NCBI GenBank assembly: GCA_021821885.1
Contig: JAKARO010000016.1
Location: 1-40,240 of the forward strand
Reading direction: 5' to 3'
DNA from: Pseudomonadota bacterium
Lineage (GTDB): Bacteria > Pseudomonadota > Gammaproteobacteria > Acidithiobacillales > Acidithiobacillaceae
Length of the DNA stretch: 40,240 nt
A program made the translations under genes and the position numbers. A model generated the notes under the pieces. That model was given only the letters and a program-made list of their open reading frames with translations, searched no databases and was not told where the DNA came from. This document shows positions 7,939-16,564 of this stretch, piece by piece; position 1 is the first letter of the stretch, and each line of letters starts with the position of its first letter.

Positions 7939-8845
7939 AGCACCCTCGTCCGAACTCCTGGAACTGCTGCGGGATCTTAACAGATGCGCGCCTGTTCCCT
8001 GGGAAAAGAGGCGCGGCAGGGAGCTGATTCCGGAAGCAGAACGATGGGGGCTCCCGGTCTCCCTGGACCCGGATCAGGGACACTGGCATCTGCACCACCC
8101 GGAACAGACCTGGAACAGCGAGCGCCTCGCAGCCGCCTGGGGCATCCTTCCCTGCGAGACCCAGGTTTGGCCATTTTGCGATTCAAGCAATCTCCAGCTT
8201 CTCGCGAACCCCCAGTGGCATCTTGGCATTGCGGAAGCACAGTGGGCAGGACGTGGCCGCCGTGGGCGGACATGGCATTCGCCTTATGGGCGGCATGTCT
8301 ATCTCAGTGTCTCTGTGACTCCTCCAGCTTCTACACCCGGTACGCTGCCCCTGGTTGCAGCCCTCGGCGTCTTCCAGGTCCTCATGACGGAAATTCCGGA
8401 CCTATGGGTAAAATGGCCTAATGATCTGTGGGCCGGCCGGAAAAAGCTTGGCGGAGTGCTGATGGAAGGACGGCGGCAGGGGGACCAGCAGCGCTGGGTT
8501 CTGGGACTGGGAATTAATGTGCTGGAAGATGGGACATTACCCGACAATGCTGCGTGTCTCGCGGGACTGGGTATGATCTGGACAAGGCAGGAACTGGCCG
8601 AGTCGGTGCTCAGGCAGTGGCGGGCCGATTTCACACTGCTGGAAGGCAGTGGGTTTGGACAATTTGCTGACCTCTGGAACGCTGCCGACGGCCTTTCTGG
8701 CAAGCCCGCAACCATCTGCCAGGAAGGCGAGGAACGCCAGATTCTTGCCCTGGGTGTTGCCAGCGACGGGCGCCTCCTGATCCAGGAGGGCCATCACACA
8801 CGCCTGGTCAGCGCAGGTGATATCCATATCCGGCCTATTCCATGA
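7919..8845 (+). CDS. birA: Biotin--[acetyl-CoA-carboxylase] ligase
   Basis: BirA activates biotin as biotinyl-5'-AMP and transfers it to the lysine of the acetyl-CoA carboxylase carrier protein. The 308-residue product has the adenylate-binding loop GRGRRGRTW (about 110-118), a biotin-site CDSSN segment before it, and [18 protein letters not shown] with the catalytic Lys. A C-terminal SH3-like domain ends with [10 protein letters not shown]. The N-terminal 60 residues resemble the winged-helix domain of repressor-type BirA (ERWGLPVSL, then a wing before the ligase), but are weakly conserved, so biotin-operon repression is uncertain. ATG 7919 overlaps the end of proA; a TTG at 7907 is the alternative start. 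Its stop overlaps the coaX ATG. Confidence 0.93.
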   Translation: MVISAPEAPSSELLELLRDLNRCAPVPWEKRRGRELIPEAERWGLPVSLDPDQGHWHLHHPEQTWNSERLAAAWGILPCETQVWPFCDSSNLQLLANPQWHLGIAEAQWAGRGRRGRTWHSPYGRHVYLSVSVTPPASTPGTLPLVAALGVFQVLMTEIPDLWVKWPNDLWAGRKKLGGVLMEGRRQGDQQRWVLGLGINVLEDGTLPDNAACLAGLGMIWTRQELAESVLRQWRADFTLLEGSGFGQFADLWNAADGLSGKPATICQEGEERQILALGVASDGRLLIQEGHHTRLVSAGDIHIRPIP

Positions 8846-9594
8846 TCCTCGTCAGTGTAGGAAATACGAATACCCGGATCGCACGCACGGAAGGCGGTCG
8901 CGATTTCCAATACCTGGACTGGCCAAGCGCCTGGCCGGCAGCAAAAATTCTCGGCAGCCTGACAGAAACATGGACCCAAGCCCTGAAGCAGGAAGACATC
9001 TATGTAGGGGGGGTCGTGCCGGACGCCATCTCCGCATGGAATGCCGCACTAGCGGGTGCCTCCCTTCCCACATGGGATCCCGAGCGTTTTCACAGGCTGG
9101 TTTCCCATGCATACAAACCTCCTGAGAGCCTTGGTTTTGATCGGCGCTGCTGTCTTCTGGCTGCCCGTGACATTCACACATATCCGGACTGCGTCGTCAT
9201 TGATGCCGGTACGGCGATTACCATAGACCTTCTCCAAAACGGGCGCTTTGTTGGCGGCCGCATTCTGCCCGGGCTCCGGATGCAACTCCACTGTCTGGCC
9301 AATGAAACTGCACTTCTGCCCGAACCGGAGGGCGTATCTGCCTTCCAGCCACAGGAACTTCTGGGTAATTCCACCTGCATGGCCATCCAGGCAGGGGTGT
9401 ACCATTCTGCGCTGGCAGCCATCCACTCTGCGGTTGCGGATTACCGCAGAGTGGCTGGAAACATGGCCATTCTGCTTACCGGTGGTGATATGCAGATTCT
9501 CGCTCCTGCTGTTCCGGACGCCATACTGGACAAGCACCTCCTGCTGCGCGGTTTCTATCTTCTCGTAACCGTGCAGTCCTGTTCCAGCTGGTAA
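8842..9594 (+). CDS. coaX: Type III pantothenate kinase
   Basis: CoaX phosphorylates pantothenate in the first step of coenzyme A synthesis. The 250-residue length is typical. The ASKHA-fold phosphate-binding motif is VSVGNTNTR (4-12; usually DxGNT, here Ser replaces Asp). The second motif, PPESLGFDRR, corresponds to the usual PLGxDR segment. The third, VIDAGTAITID, lies near residues 118-128 and is followed by GGRILPG. LLTGGD occurs towards the end. The birA-coaX pairing with an ATGA overlap is common, and the two are fused in some bacteria. S6 in place of Asp is worth noting because that position normally contacts the phosphate or metal. Confidence 0.93.
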   Translation: MILVSVGNTNTRIARTEGGRDFQYLDWPSAWPAAKILGSLTETWTQALKQEDIYVGGVVPDAISAWNAALAGASLPTWDPERFHRLVSHAYKPPESLGFDRRCCLLAARDIHTYPDCVVIDAGTAITIDLLQNGRFVGGRILPGLRMQLHCLANETALLPEPEGVSAFQPQELLGNSTCMAIQAGVYHSALAAIHSAVADYRRVAGNMAILLTGGDMQILAPAVPDAILDKHLLLRGFYLLVTVQSCSSW

Positions 9595-9732
9595 AACCCG
9601 CCCACCGCCTGGCTACCATATTTGCTGGCCAGATCAGCACTGCCCTGCTGGATATCCGGGCAGATTCCGGTTTCCACAACCGGTCTCTACATAAGTCCGT
9701 AACACACTGTTTTTTATTGATTTTTTATCATA

Positions 9733-9760
9733 TTGATTTTTATGGTTTTTTCTGTAAAAT
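9733..9760 (+). promoter_or_regulatory. A/T-rich candidate sigma-70 promoter for the 3D-domain gene
   Basis: TTGATT (9733-9738) and TAAAAT (9755-9760) are 16 bp apart, inside the most A/T-rich stretch of this part of the window (about 9706-9765). That leaves an untranslated leader of about 85 nt before the coding start. The 257-bp gap after coaX holds nothing else I can support. Confidence 0.45.
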
Positions 9761-9851
9761 TCTGTTTCCCAAAAACTATTGTCAGAGGAAAAGACCGTCA
9801 TCAGGCGGCTGGATCCCATAGAAGATCCCTGGGGCAAAAGGAGCCTTGCTG

Positions 9852-10409
9852 TTGCTAGAGAAAGTCAGCATGGGTCTGGGTCTGGCTGTAATGGCCATGA
9901 TTCTGCCCAGCGAACTATCCCTGCCCCGGCAGAACCTGCCGGTCATACATGTACACCACAATGACGGGTTTTTACCGTCCGGAAACCAGGAGGCGGTCAC
10001 CAGTGGAGATTTTGGTGGCCCTACAGCAATGCGTGTTTCCGTAGGGGCCCTGTATCTCAATCACCGGATGTTCTATCTGCACCGGGTAACTGCCTACAAT
10101 GCTGTCAACTGGCAGACCGACAGCGATCCGGATGTGTCAGCCTGCGGACCTACCCGTCCCAACCAGATTGCCCTGTCCCAGGACCTGTTTTTTCGCAGAA
10201 ATGGAAACAATCGCTGTGGTGAGCATGTCGAAATTGTTCTGGGATCCGGCGCCATCATTCATGGAATAGTCTGGGATACCATGAATCCGCGCTATCATAT
10301 GGCGGCAGATATTCTTATGGGTACGGTACGGCAGGCTGTGAATTTTGGTGTCCAGCAGGCAGAACTGAGAATCGTCCGGCACCAGCAGGTACAAAGCCTG
10401 AGTTCGTGA
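9852..10409 (+). CDS. Secreted 3D/double-psi-beta-barrel domain protein
   Basis: A protein of about 185 residues with an N-terminal hydrophobic stretch (MGLGLAVMAMIL) that looks like a signal sequence or anchor. The C-terminal half reads as a 3D-type domain: RVTAYNAVNWQTDSDPDV, then GEHVEIVLGSG, then a VWDTMNPRYHMAADILMG segment and AVNFGVQQAELRIV. The three Asp residues of that fold are represented by D in the TDSD, WDTM and ADI segments. Such domains bind or cleave cell-wall glycan (MltA and resuscitation-factor relatives). Start choice: TTG 9852 lies 8 nt after AAAAGGAG; TTG 9846 and ATG 9870 are alternatives. It stands alone between coaX and the convergent pepP. Confidence 0.7.
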   Translation: MLEKVSMGLGLAVMAMILPSELSLPRQNLPVIHVHHNDGFLPSGNQEAVTSGDFGGPTAMRVSVGALYLNHRMFYLHRVTAYNAVNWQTDSDPDVSACGPTRPNQIALSQDLFFRRNGNNRCGEHVEIVLGSGAIIHGIVWDTMNPRYHMAADILMGTVRQAVNFGVQQAELRIVRHQQVQSLSS

Positions 10410-10457
10410 TAATGGGATATACGGGCAGCACCCTGGGCCAACCGGACCAGGTACAGG

Positions 10458-11798
10458 TCAGCGTACGGACTCCCCGAGAGCCATAAGCGCCTCAATTTCT
10501 TCCGGTATCTTGGGCACGCCTGCAGAAAGAACCTCAGGTCCGCCAAGGGTGACCAGGACGTCATCTTCTATGCGGACCCCGATCCCCCGGTAAATTTCGG
10601 GAATATCTGCACAATCGGGCGAAAAATACAGCCCAGGCTCTACGGTCAGAACCATTCCGGCCTCAAGATTGCGCCACTGGCCGTCTGGGCCGCGATAGTC
10701 GCCCACATCGTGGACATCCATGCCCAGCCAGTGGCCTGTACGGTGCATATAGAAGGAGCGATACAGCTGCCGCTCCAGGATCTCCTCCCGGCTCTCCCGC
10801 AGAATCCCCAGATCCCGGAGACCATCCACAAGCACTTCTACGGCAGCCTCATGATAGGCTGCAACAGAGCGCCCAATCTGCAGTTCCCCAATGGCCGCAA
10901 TCTGGCTTTTCAGAACCACATCGTAGACTGCAAGCTGCGGTGGGCTGAAAATCCCGTTTACTGGATAGGACCGGGTAATATCCCCCGCATAGCCCAGAAG
11001 CTCTGCCCCAGCGTCCACAAGAACAAGATCACCCTCCCTCATCGGGTCCCGGTTTTCGGTGTAGTGCAGAATACAGGCATTGGCGCCCGCACCCACAATA
11101 CTGGGGTAGGCCACATGGGAAGCCCCCAGGCGGTAGAATACGTACTCTATTTCTGCCTGCAGCTGGTACTCATGCATGCCGGGGTGGCACTGCCGCATTC
11201 CATGCCGGTGACCGGCAGCGCTCATTCCGGTTACGGCACGCATGATTTCCTGTTCGGCCGGATCCTTGATCATCCGCATTTCATGGAGCAGATAGCCGGA
11301 CTCTATCAGTTCTACGGGATAGCGCACGCCCTGGCGAGCCCGGGATTTGGCGTGGCTGCGCCACTGCTGTACGTGAATGTCCAGTTCCCCGGACTGTCCC
11401 ATGGGATACATCAGGATCTCCCGGTTTTCCAGTATCCCGGGGAGAATGGTATCAATCTCCCGGACATCATAGCACCGGTCTACACGGCACATTTCCAGAG
11501 CCCCTTCCAGACCGGCCCTCCGTCCATCCCAGACCTCCCGTTCAGGATCTCTTGGCCGGCAAAAAAGTATCTGCTCTCCCCCAGCATATCCTGGAGCCAG
11601 AACCAGAACCGCTTCCGGTTCGGCAAAACCTGTCAGATAAAAAAAATCGCTATCGGGCCGAAATGGGAAATGGACATCACGGTTGCGGGTCTGCAGACCG
11701 GCGGTTGGCAGAACCGCCACACCACGATCCGAGAGTTTTGCCATCAGCTGGCGACGGCGGCCCACATAATCTGGGAGGGGGAGCAGATTGGGTTCCAT
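10458..11798 (-). CDS. pepP: Xaa-Pro aminopeptidase P
   Basis: A di-metal (Mn) peptidase that removes an N-terminal residue preceding proline. The product is 446 residues (E. coli PepP 441). The pita-bread fold carries all five ligands at roughly the E. coli positions: two Asp in VDAGAELLGYAGDITR (about 261 and 272), His in GMDVHDVGD, Glu in LTVEPGLY and Glu in GVRIEDD. The N-terminal domain has FPFRPDSDFFYLTGFAEPEAVLVL, the usual AMP_N pattern. The frame is open further upstream, but ATG 11798 has a GAGGA ribosome-binding site and gives the family length. It faces away from metG with 118 bp between them. Confidence 0.96.
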   Translation of the reverse strand: MEPNLLPLPDYVGRRRQLMAKLSDRGVAVLPTAGLQTRNRDVHFPFRPDSDFFYLTGFAEPEAVLVLAPGYAGGEQILFCRPRDPEREVWDGRRAGLEGALEMCRVDRCYDVREIDTILPGILENREILMYPMGQSGELDIHVQQWRSHAKSRARQGVRYPVELIESGYLLHEMRMIKDPAEQEIMRAVTGMSAAGHRHGMRQCHPGMHEYQLQAEIEYVFYRLGASHVAYPSIVGAGANACILHYTENRDPMREGDLVLVDAGAELLGYAGDITRSYPVNGIFSPPQLAVYDVVLKSQIAAIGELQIGRSVAAYHEAAVEVLVDGLRDLGILRESREEILERQLYRSFYMHRTGHWLGMDVHDVGDYRGPDGQWRNLEAGMVLTVEPGLYFSPDCADIPEIYRGIGVRIEDDVLVTLGGPEVLSAGVPKIPEEIEALMALGESVR

Positions 11799-11916
11799 AT
11801 GGAAGTCCTCAGAACAATATCGCCAAGTATGCCACAACAGCCGCAATCCTTCTGCCCAATGCGGCAACACTCCGGACCATTGCCCACGGCACTCAAGGCA
11901 GGTAACTTAACAGACC

Positions 11917-13932
11917 ATGAAACGAAAAATCCTCGTAACCAGCGCCCTACCCTATGCCAATGGTCCGCTGCACCTTGGCCATCTGGTGGAATATACCCAA
12001 ACGGACATCTGGGTACGCTACCAGCGGCTCCGCGGCAATGACTGCATCTATGTCTGCGCGGATGACGCCCATGGCACTCCCATCATGCTCAGGGCCCAGT
12101 CGGAGGGGATCACCCCGGAGGAGCTCGTCAGTCGCATGCACGGGGAACACCTGCGCGACTTTACTGCTTTTGGCATCAGCTTCGATGTCTATCACAGCAC
12201 CCATTCGCCTGAGAATTTTACTATTTCACAGGAAATTTACCGCCGGCTCCGCAACCGGGAACACATCGCAGTCCGTGAAATTGAACAGGCCTATGATCCA
12301 GTAGCCGGCATTTTCCTGCCGGACCGGTTCATCCGCGGAACCTGTCCTTCCTGTGGAGCCCCTGACCAGTATGGTGACAACTGCGAGGCATGCGGGGCCA
12401 CCTATTCGCCCACTGACCTGCTGAATCCAGTCTCTGCGGTTTCAGGTGCGGTGCCAGAACGCCGTCCGGCCGAGCACTATTTTTTCCGGCTCTCGGATTT
12501 CGGGGAATTTCTGAAGCAATGGATCCATAATGGGGTACTCCAGCCAGAAATGGCCAACAAGCTGGATGAATGGTTCCAGACCGGTCTAAGCGACTGGGAC
12601 ATTAGCCGCGACGCACCCTATTTCGGGATCCCGATTCCGGATGCGCCAGGGAAATATTTCTATGTATGGCTTGATGCCCTGCCCGGTTACATGGCGGCCA
12701 CCAGAAACTGGTGCGATACCCATGGCGCCAATTTTGACGATTACTGGGGACCGGATGCCAGTGCGGACGTCTACCACTTCATCGGCAAGGACATCATCTA
12801 CTTTCACGCGCTTTTCTGGCCTGCCATGCTGAAAGGTGCAGGATTCCGTCTGCCTACAGGCATTTTTGCGCACGGTTTCATGACGGTAAACGGCTCAAAA
12901 ATGAGCAAGTCCCGGGGAACATCCATCACGGCTGCACAGTACCTCCAGCAACTTGAACCGGAGTTTCTCCGCTACTATTTTGCAAGCAAGCTGAACAGCA
13001 GGGTGGAGGATATCGATCTTAGCCTGGAAGATTTTTTCCAGAAGGGGAATGGCGACCTGGTCGGGAAGATTGTAAACCTTGCTGCTAGAGCTGCCGGTTT
13101 TATCCACAAGCATTTTGCCGGCCAGCTGGCCCCCAGCCTTGGTGAAGATGCCGGCCTGTACGAAAAATTGTCAGAACGGAGGGAAGAGATTGGCACAGCG
13201 TTCGAATCCCGTGAATATGGCCGGGCCATCCGTGAAATCCTCAACATAGCGGACCAGGCCAATGCGTATGTGGACGCCAGGGCGCCATGGTTACTGGCAA
13301 AAGATGCAGATCAGCGGACCACCCTGCATCAGGTCTGTACCGTAACGCTGAACTGTTTCCGCCTTCTTGCAACCTTGCTGTCCCCGGTTGTACCCCGCCT
13401 TGCAGAGCGGTCCATGGCCTTTCTGCAGTGCACCCTGGACTGGGACGCCTTGGAAACACCCTTGCTCGGCCATGCCATCCAGGTCTACGACCATCTTCTA
13501 CAGCGGATGGAAAAAGCGGGTGTGGAAACCCTGATCCAGATTCCTGCCGCAATCCCGGCTGACACCATGGCCGGAAAAAAGGCCTCAGAGCCTACTGTGG
13601 CGCCAGATATCAGTATTGGCGAATTCTCCCGGGTAGACTTGCGCATTGCGCGTATTCTGTCGGCAGAAGCAGTCGAGGGTGCAGAAAAACTGCTCAGGCT
13701 CCAGCTAGACATAGGCGAGAGCCGTCCGCGCATTGTCTTTGCGGGCATCAAAAACGCATACACCCCTGAAAATCTGGCAGGACGGCTTACCGTAATGGTA
13801 GCCAACCTATCCCCCCGAAAAATGCGGTTTGGCATCTCTGAAGGTATGGTGCTGGCTGCGGGTGGCGCGGAAGGAGGACTGTTTCTCCTGTCTCCCGATA
13901 GCGGTGCCGAGCCTGGGATGAAAGTCGGATAG
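11917..13932 (+). CDS. metG: Methionyl-tRNA synthetase
   Basis: Charges tRNA-Met, including initiator tRNA, with methionine. The 671-residue product is the long, dimeric bacterial form. It has the HIGH motif in [13 protein letters not shown] (about 13-25). A zinc knuckle C-x2-C-x9-C-x2-C lies near residues 143-160 ([18 protein letters not shown]), and the KMSKS loop in [10 protein letters not shown] around 327. The C-terminal region (about 570-671, starting [16 protein letters not shown]) is the EMAP-type tRNA-binding domain, joined by an Ala-rich linker. The start ATG is preceded by a modest GGCAGG ribosome-binding site. It is convergent with the DAHP synthase gene. Confidence 0.98.
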   Translation: MKRKILVTSALPYANGPLHLGHLVEYTQTDIWVRYQRLRGNDCIYVCADDAHGTPIMLRAQSEGITPEELVSRMHGEHLRDFTAFGISFDVYHSTHSPENFTISQEIYRRLRNREHIAVREIEQAYDPVAGIFLPDRFIRGTCPSCGAPDQYGDNCEACGATYSPTDLLNPVSAVSGAVPERRPAEHYFFRLSDFGEFLKQWIHNGVLQPEMANKLDEWFQTGLSDWDISRDAPYFGIPIPDAPGKYFYVWLDALPGYMAATRNWCDTHGANFDDYWGPDASADVYHFIGKDIIYFHALFWPAMLKGAGFRLPTGIFAHGFMTVNGSKMSKSRGTSITAAQYLQQLEPEFLRYYFASKLNSRVEDIDLSLEDFFQKGNGDLVGKIVNLAARAAGFIHKHFAGQLAPSLGEDAGLYEKLSERREEIGTAFESREYGRAIREILNIADQANAYVDARAPWLLAKDADQRTTLHQVCTVTLNCFRLLATLLSPVVPRLAERSMAFLQCTLDWDALETPLLGHAIQVYDHLLQRMEKAGVETLIQIPAAIPADTMAGKKASEPTVAPDISIGEFSRVDLRIARILSAEAVEGAEKLLRLQLDIGESRPRIVFAGIKNAYTPENLAGRLTVMVANLSPRKMRFGISEGMVLAAGGAEGGLFLLSPDSGAEPGMKVG

Positions 13933-13986
13933 AGACCTGTTCCACGGGACGGACTGTCTGTGGCCGCCCCCCAACTGTCCGCCTTT

Positions 13987-15111
13987 TCAGCCAATTCCCC
14001 GCTGCTGGGCCTCTGCCAGCAGCCTGCGCTCTTCATAGGCTTCCCGGGCAATACGTACATCTTCCAGAAACCAGGCAAGCTCCTCCAGACGCAGCGCCTG
14101 GGGGCCGTCCACCAGTGCGGCCTGTGGATTGGGATGAAAATCCACCAGAATCATGTTCGCTCCTGCGACCACCCCCTGCGCCGTCACCTGAAAAATGTCC
14201 ATGAGTCCATCCGGGCCTGTATCACGGGTCCCAACTGAATGTGAAGGATCAATACAGACAGGCATGCGGGTCAGACGCCTAACTACGGGTACCTGGGCAA
14301 AATCCACAAAATTGCGGTGGGGATCGCCCAAATTGGTTTTCATTCCACGCAGTCCAAAAACGACCCGTGCATTCCCTTCTGAGGCCAGGTATTCAGCGGC
14401 GTTAAGGGATTCCTCCAGAGTGATTCCAAAACCGCGCTTGAGGAGTACCGGGAACTGCTGCTGTCGTCCTACTGCCTTGAGCAGCTCAAAATTCTGTGTG
14501 TTTCGGGTGCCAATCTGCAGCATTACGCCGGTGGGGCTGCCAGTCCTGTGCAGGGCTTCCCGTATTTCGTCCATGTGGGCTTCATGCAGAATTTCCGTGG
14601 CAATGACCCGTATCCCATATTTTCCGGCAAGATCGAAAACATACGGAAGACATTCCTTGCCATGTCCCTGGAAGGCATATGGACTGGTCCTGGGCTTGTA
14701 AGCCCCCATACGGGTGCATACCTGCCCATTTTCCTGCAGGGCCCGCATCATCTGTTCCACGTGTTCCGGGGTGTCCACAGCACACAGTCCGGCAAACACG
14801 TTGAGATTGTCCTGGCCGAAATGGACACCGTTATAGTCGAAACCTGTCGTGCGCTGATCATCAAGGTGGCGGCCGAGCACCCGGTATTCCCGGGAAACCC
14901 GGATAGCCTTCTTGACCCCAGGCAGGGACTCCATAACCGCCAGATCCAGCGATTTGGTATTCCCGATCAGGTAAATTTCGCTCAGGCTCTGTTCAGCTCC
15001 CTGCACCCGGTGGACCCGGTATTCGATACCTTCCAGCTTTTCCAGATAATGTACTAGCGCTTGGTAGGCCGCTGACGTTTCCTGCAACTCCCCTTCGAGA
15101 ATCAGAATCAT
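13987..15111 (-). CDS. DAHP synthase family protein (type I-beta), with active-site changes
   Basis: The 374-residue product aligns end to end with Thermotoga-type DAHP synthases: an ACT-like N-terminal domain (about 1-75) and a TIM barrel. DAHP synthases condense phosphoenolpyruvate and erythrose-4-phosphate at the entry to the shikimate pathway. Conserved here are C110 (metal), K139 in GAYKPRTSPY, K225 in VLLKRGF, H291 in DPSHS and D335. Changed are the GPC motif (GLC, 108-110), the CERG motif (GLRG, 253-256), and the metal-binding Glu in the usual EVHP, here D324 in VDFHP. So it may be a divergent but active enzyme or a paralogue with another substrate. The ribosome-binding site AGAGAGGAA supports ATG 15111. 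It follows fumC by 61 bp. Confidence 0.8.
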   Translation of the reverse strand: MILILEGELQETSAAYQALVHYLEKLEGIEYRVHRVQGAEQSLSEIYLIGNTKSLDLAVMESLPGVKKAIRVSREYRVLGRHLDDQRTTGFDYNGVHFGQDNLNVFAGLCAVDTPEHVEQMMRALQENGQVCTRMGAYKPRTSPYAFQGHGKECLPYVFDLAGKYGIRVIATEILHEAHMDEIREALHRTGSPTGVMLQIGTRNTQNFELLKAVGRQQQFPVLLKRGFGITLEESLNAAEYLASEGNARVVFGLRGMKTNLGDPHRNFVDFAQVPVVRRLTRMPVCIDPSHSVGTRDTGPDGLMDIFQVTAQGVVAGANMILVDFHPNPQAALVDGPQALRLEELAWFLEDVRIAREAYEERRLLAEAQQRGIG

Positions 15112-15172
15112 GGAACTTCCTCTCTAGCAAATGGCATCTATAGTTGCTGTGCCCGGCCGCACAGACGGAACC

Positions 15173-16564
15173 TCATCCGTCCCCAGAGGGTCCAATCATG
15201 GTTTCGGGCCGCAGATGGACATCCAGTTCAGGGGCCTCCATCAGCCCCAGTTCCAGAACAGCCGTTCTCAGACTGCAGCCGTGCCTGTGGGCATGCTGTG
15301 CAACTCTGGCAGCCTGCTCATACCCGAGGGACGGGACCAGAGCGGTAACGAGCATCAGTGACTGGGCAAGATGGTGTTCTATCTGGTCCTTCCGCGGCTG
15401 CAGCCCGGAAATGCAGTTTTTCCCGAATGAGCTCATGGCATCCCCCAGGAGCCGGACACTCTGGAGAACATTGTAGGCAATAACCGGCTTGAATACATTC
15501 AGCTCAAAATTGCCCTGGGAAGCGGCAAACGCGACTGCGGCATCGTTGCCAAACACCTGGACACAGACCATGGAAAGCGCTTCCGACTGGGTGGGATTAA
15601 TCTTTCCGGGCATAATAGACGAACCTGGCTCATTTTCCGGCAACTGCAGCTCGCCCAGGCCAGCCCGGGGCCCGGACCCCATCCACCGGATATCGTTGGC
15701 AATTTTCAACAGCGACATCCCCAGACTGCGCAGTGCCCCACTCAGGCCACAGAGGGCCTCGTGGCCGGCAAGCGCGGAGAATGGGTTTTCGGCTATACGC
15801 AGGGGTAAACCCAGCTCTTCTCCCAGCATTCCGCAAACGAGAGCAGCAAAATGCGGATGTGTATTGAGTCCCGTACCCACCGCTGTACCCCCGAGGGCAA
15901 GAGCATGAAGCCCCTCCAGATATTTCTCCACGGCCGCCCGCCCCTGGCGGAGCTGGTCACGGTACCCAGAAAACTCCTGCCCGAGAGTCAGGGGAACTGC
16001 ATCCATAAGGTGGGTACGTCCAATTTTGACAATTCCGTCGAAATCGGTGATTTTCCGGCGCAGCTGCTCCATCAGGCTTTCCGCGGCCGGGAACAGCCCA
16101 TCGCGGATGGCACAGGCGGCTGCAATGTGCATGGCAGAGGGGAAAGTGTCATTGGATGACTGTCCCAGGTTCACGTGGTCATTGGGATGAACCGGATTTT
16201 TGCTGCCGCGGGGATAGCCCATCAGCTCGTTGGCCCTGTTCGCAATCACCTCGTTGACATTCATATTGCTCTGGGTACCGCTTCCGGTCTGCCAGATCCG
16301 CAGGGGAAAATGGCCGTCCCATTCTCCCGCCGCCACTTCCCATGCGGCCTGGATGATGCCCTCTGCCACCACACGATCCAGAAGCCCCAGCTGTGAGTTT
16401 GCCCGGGCTGCTGCTCCCTTGATCCTTGCCAGGGCGTGGATAACCGATAGGGGGACGCGCTCTTCGCCAATGGCAAAATAGTGCAGGGACCGCTGCGTCT
16501 GCGCGCCCCAAAGCACAGTCTCTTCTACTTCCACCTCCCCCATGCTGTCACGTTCCTGACGCAT
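15173..16564 (-). CDS. fumC: Class II fumarate hydratase
   Basis: Iron-independent, heat-stable fumarase that interconverts fumarate and L-malate in the citric acid cycle. The 463-residue product has the superfamily signature GSSIMPGKINP (around residues 313-323) with the mobile serine loop. Other typical blocks are WGAQTQRSLHYF, TGSGTQSNMNVNEVIANRA, HPNDHVNLGQSSNDTFPSAMH and GRTHLMDAVPLTLGQEFSGY. ATG 16564 is preferred to the GTG at 16570 because AAGGAG lies 7 nt upstream of it. The start overlaps the end of pepF by 17 bp. Class II fumarase avoids the oxidation-prone Fe-S cluster of class I enzymes. Confidence 0.97.
   Translation of the reverse strand: MRQERDSMGEVEVEETVLWGAQTQRSLHYFAIGEERVPLSVIHALARIKGAAARANSQLGLLDRVVAEGIIQAAWEVAAGEWDGHFPLRIWQTGSGTQSNMNVNEVIANRANELMGYPRGSKNPVHPNDHVNLGQSSNDTFPSAMHIAAACAIRDGLFPAAESLMEQLRRKITDFDGIVKIGRTHLMDAVPLTLGQEFSGYRDQLRQGRAAVEKYLEGLHALALGGTAVGTGLNTHPHFAALVCGMLGEELGLPLRIAENPFSALAGHEALCGLSGALRSLGMSLLKIANDIRWMGSGPRAGLGELQLPENEPGSSIMPGKINPTQSEALSMVCVQVFGNDAAVAFAASQGNFELNVFKPVIAYNVLQSVRLLGDAMSSFGKNCISGLQPRKDQIEHHLAQSLMLVTALVPSLGYEQAARVAQHAHRHGCSLRTAVLELGLMEAPELDVHLRPETMIGPSGDG

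Noticed and set aside
10710-12041. A 443-codon open frame on the plus strand
   Set aside because: It is antisense to pepP and runs into metG. Its residue pattern (many Pro, His and Gln) is typical of a shadow of a GC-rich gene.
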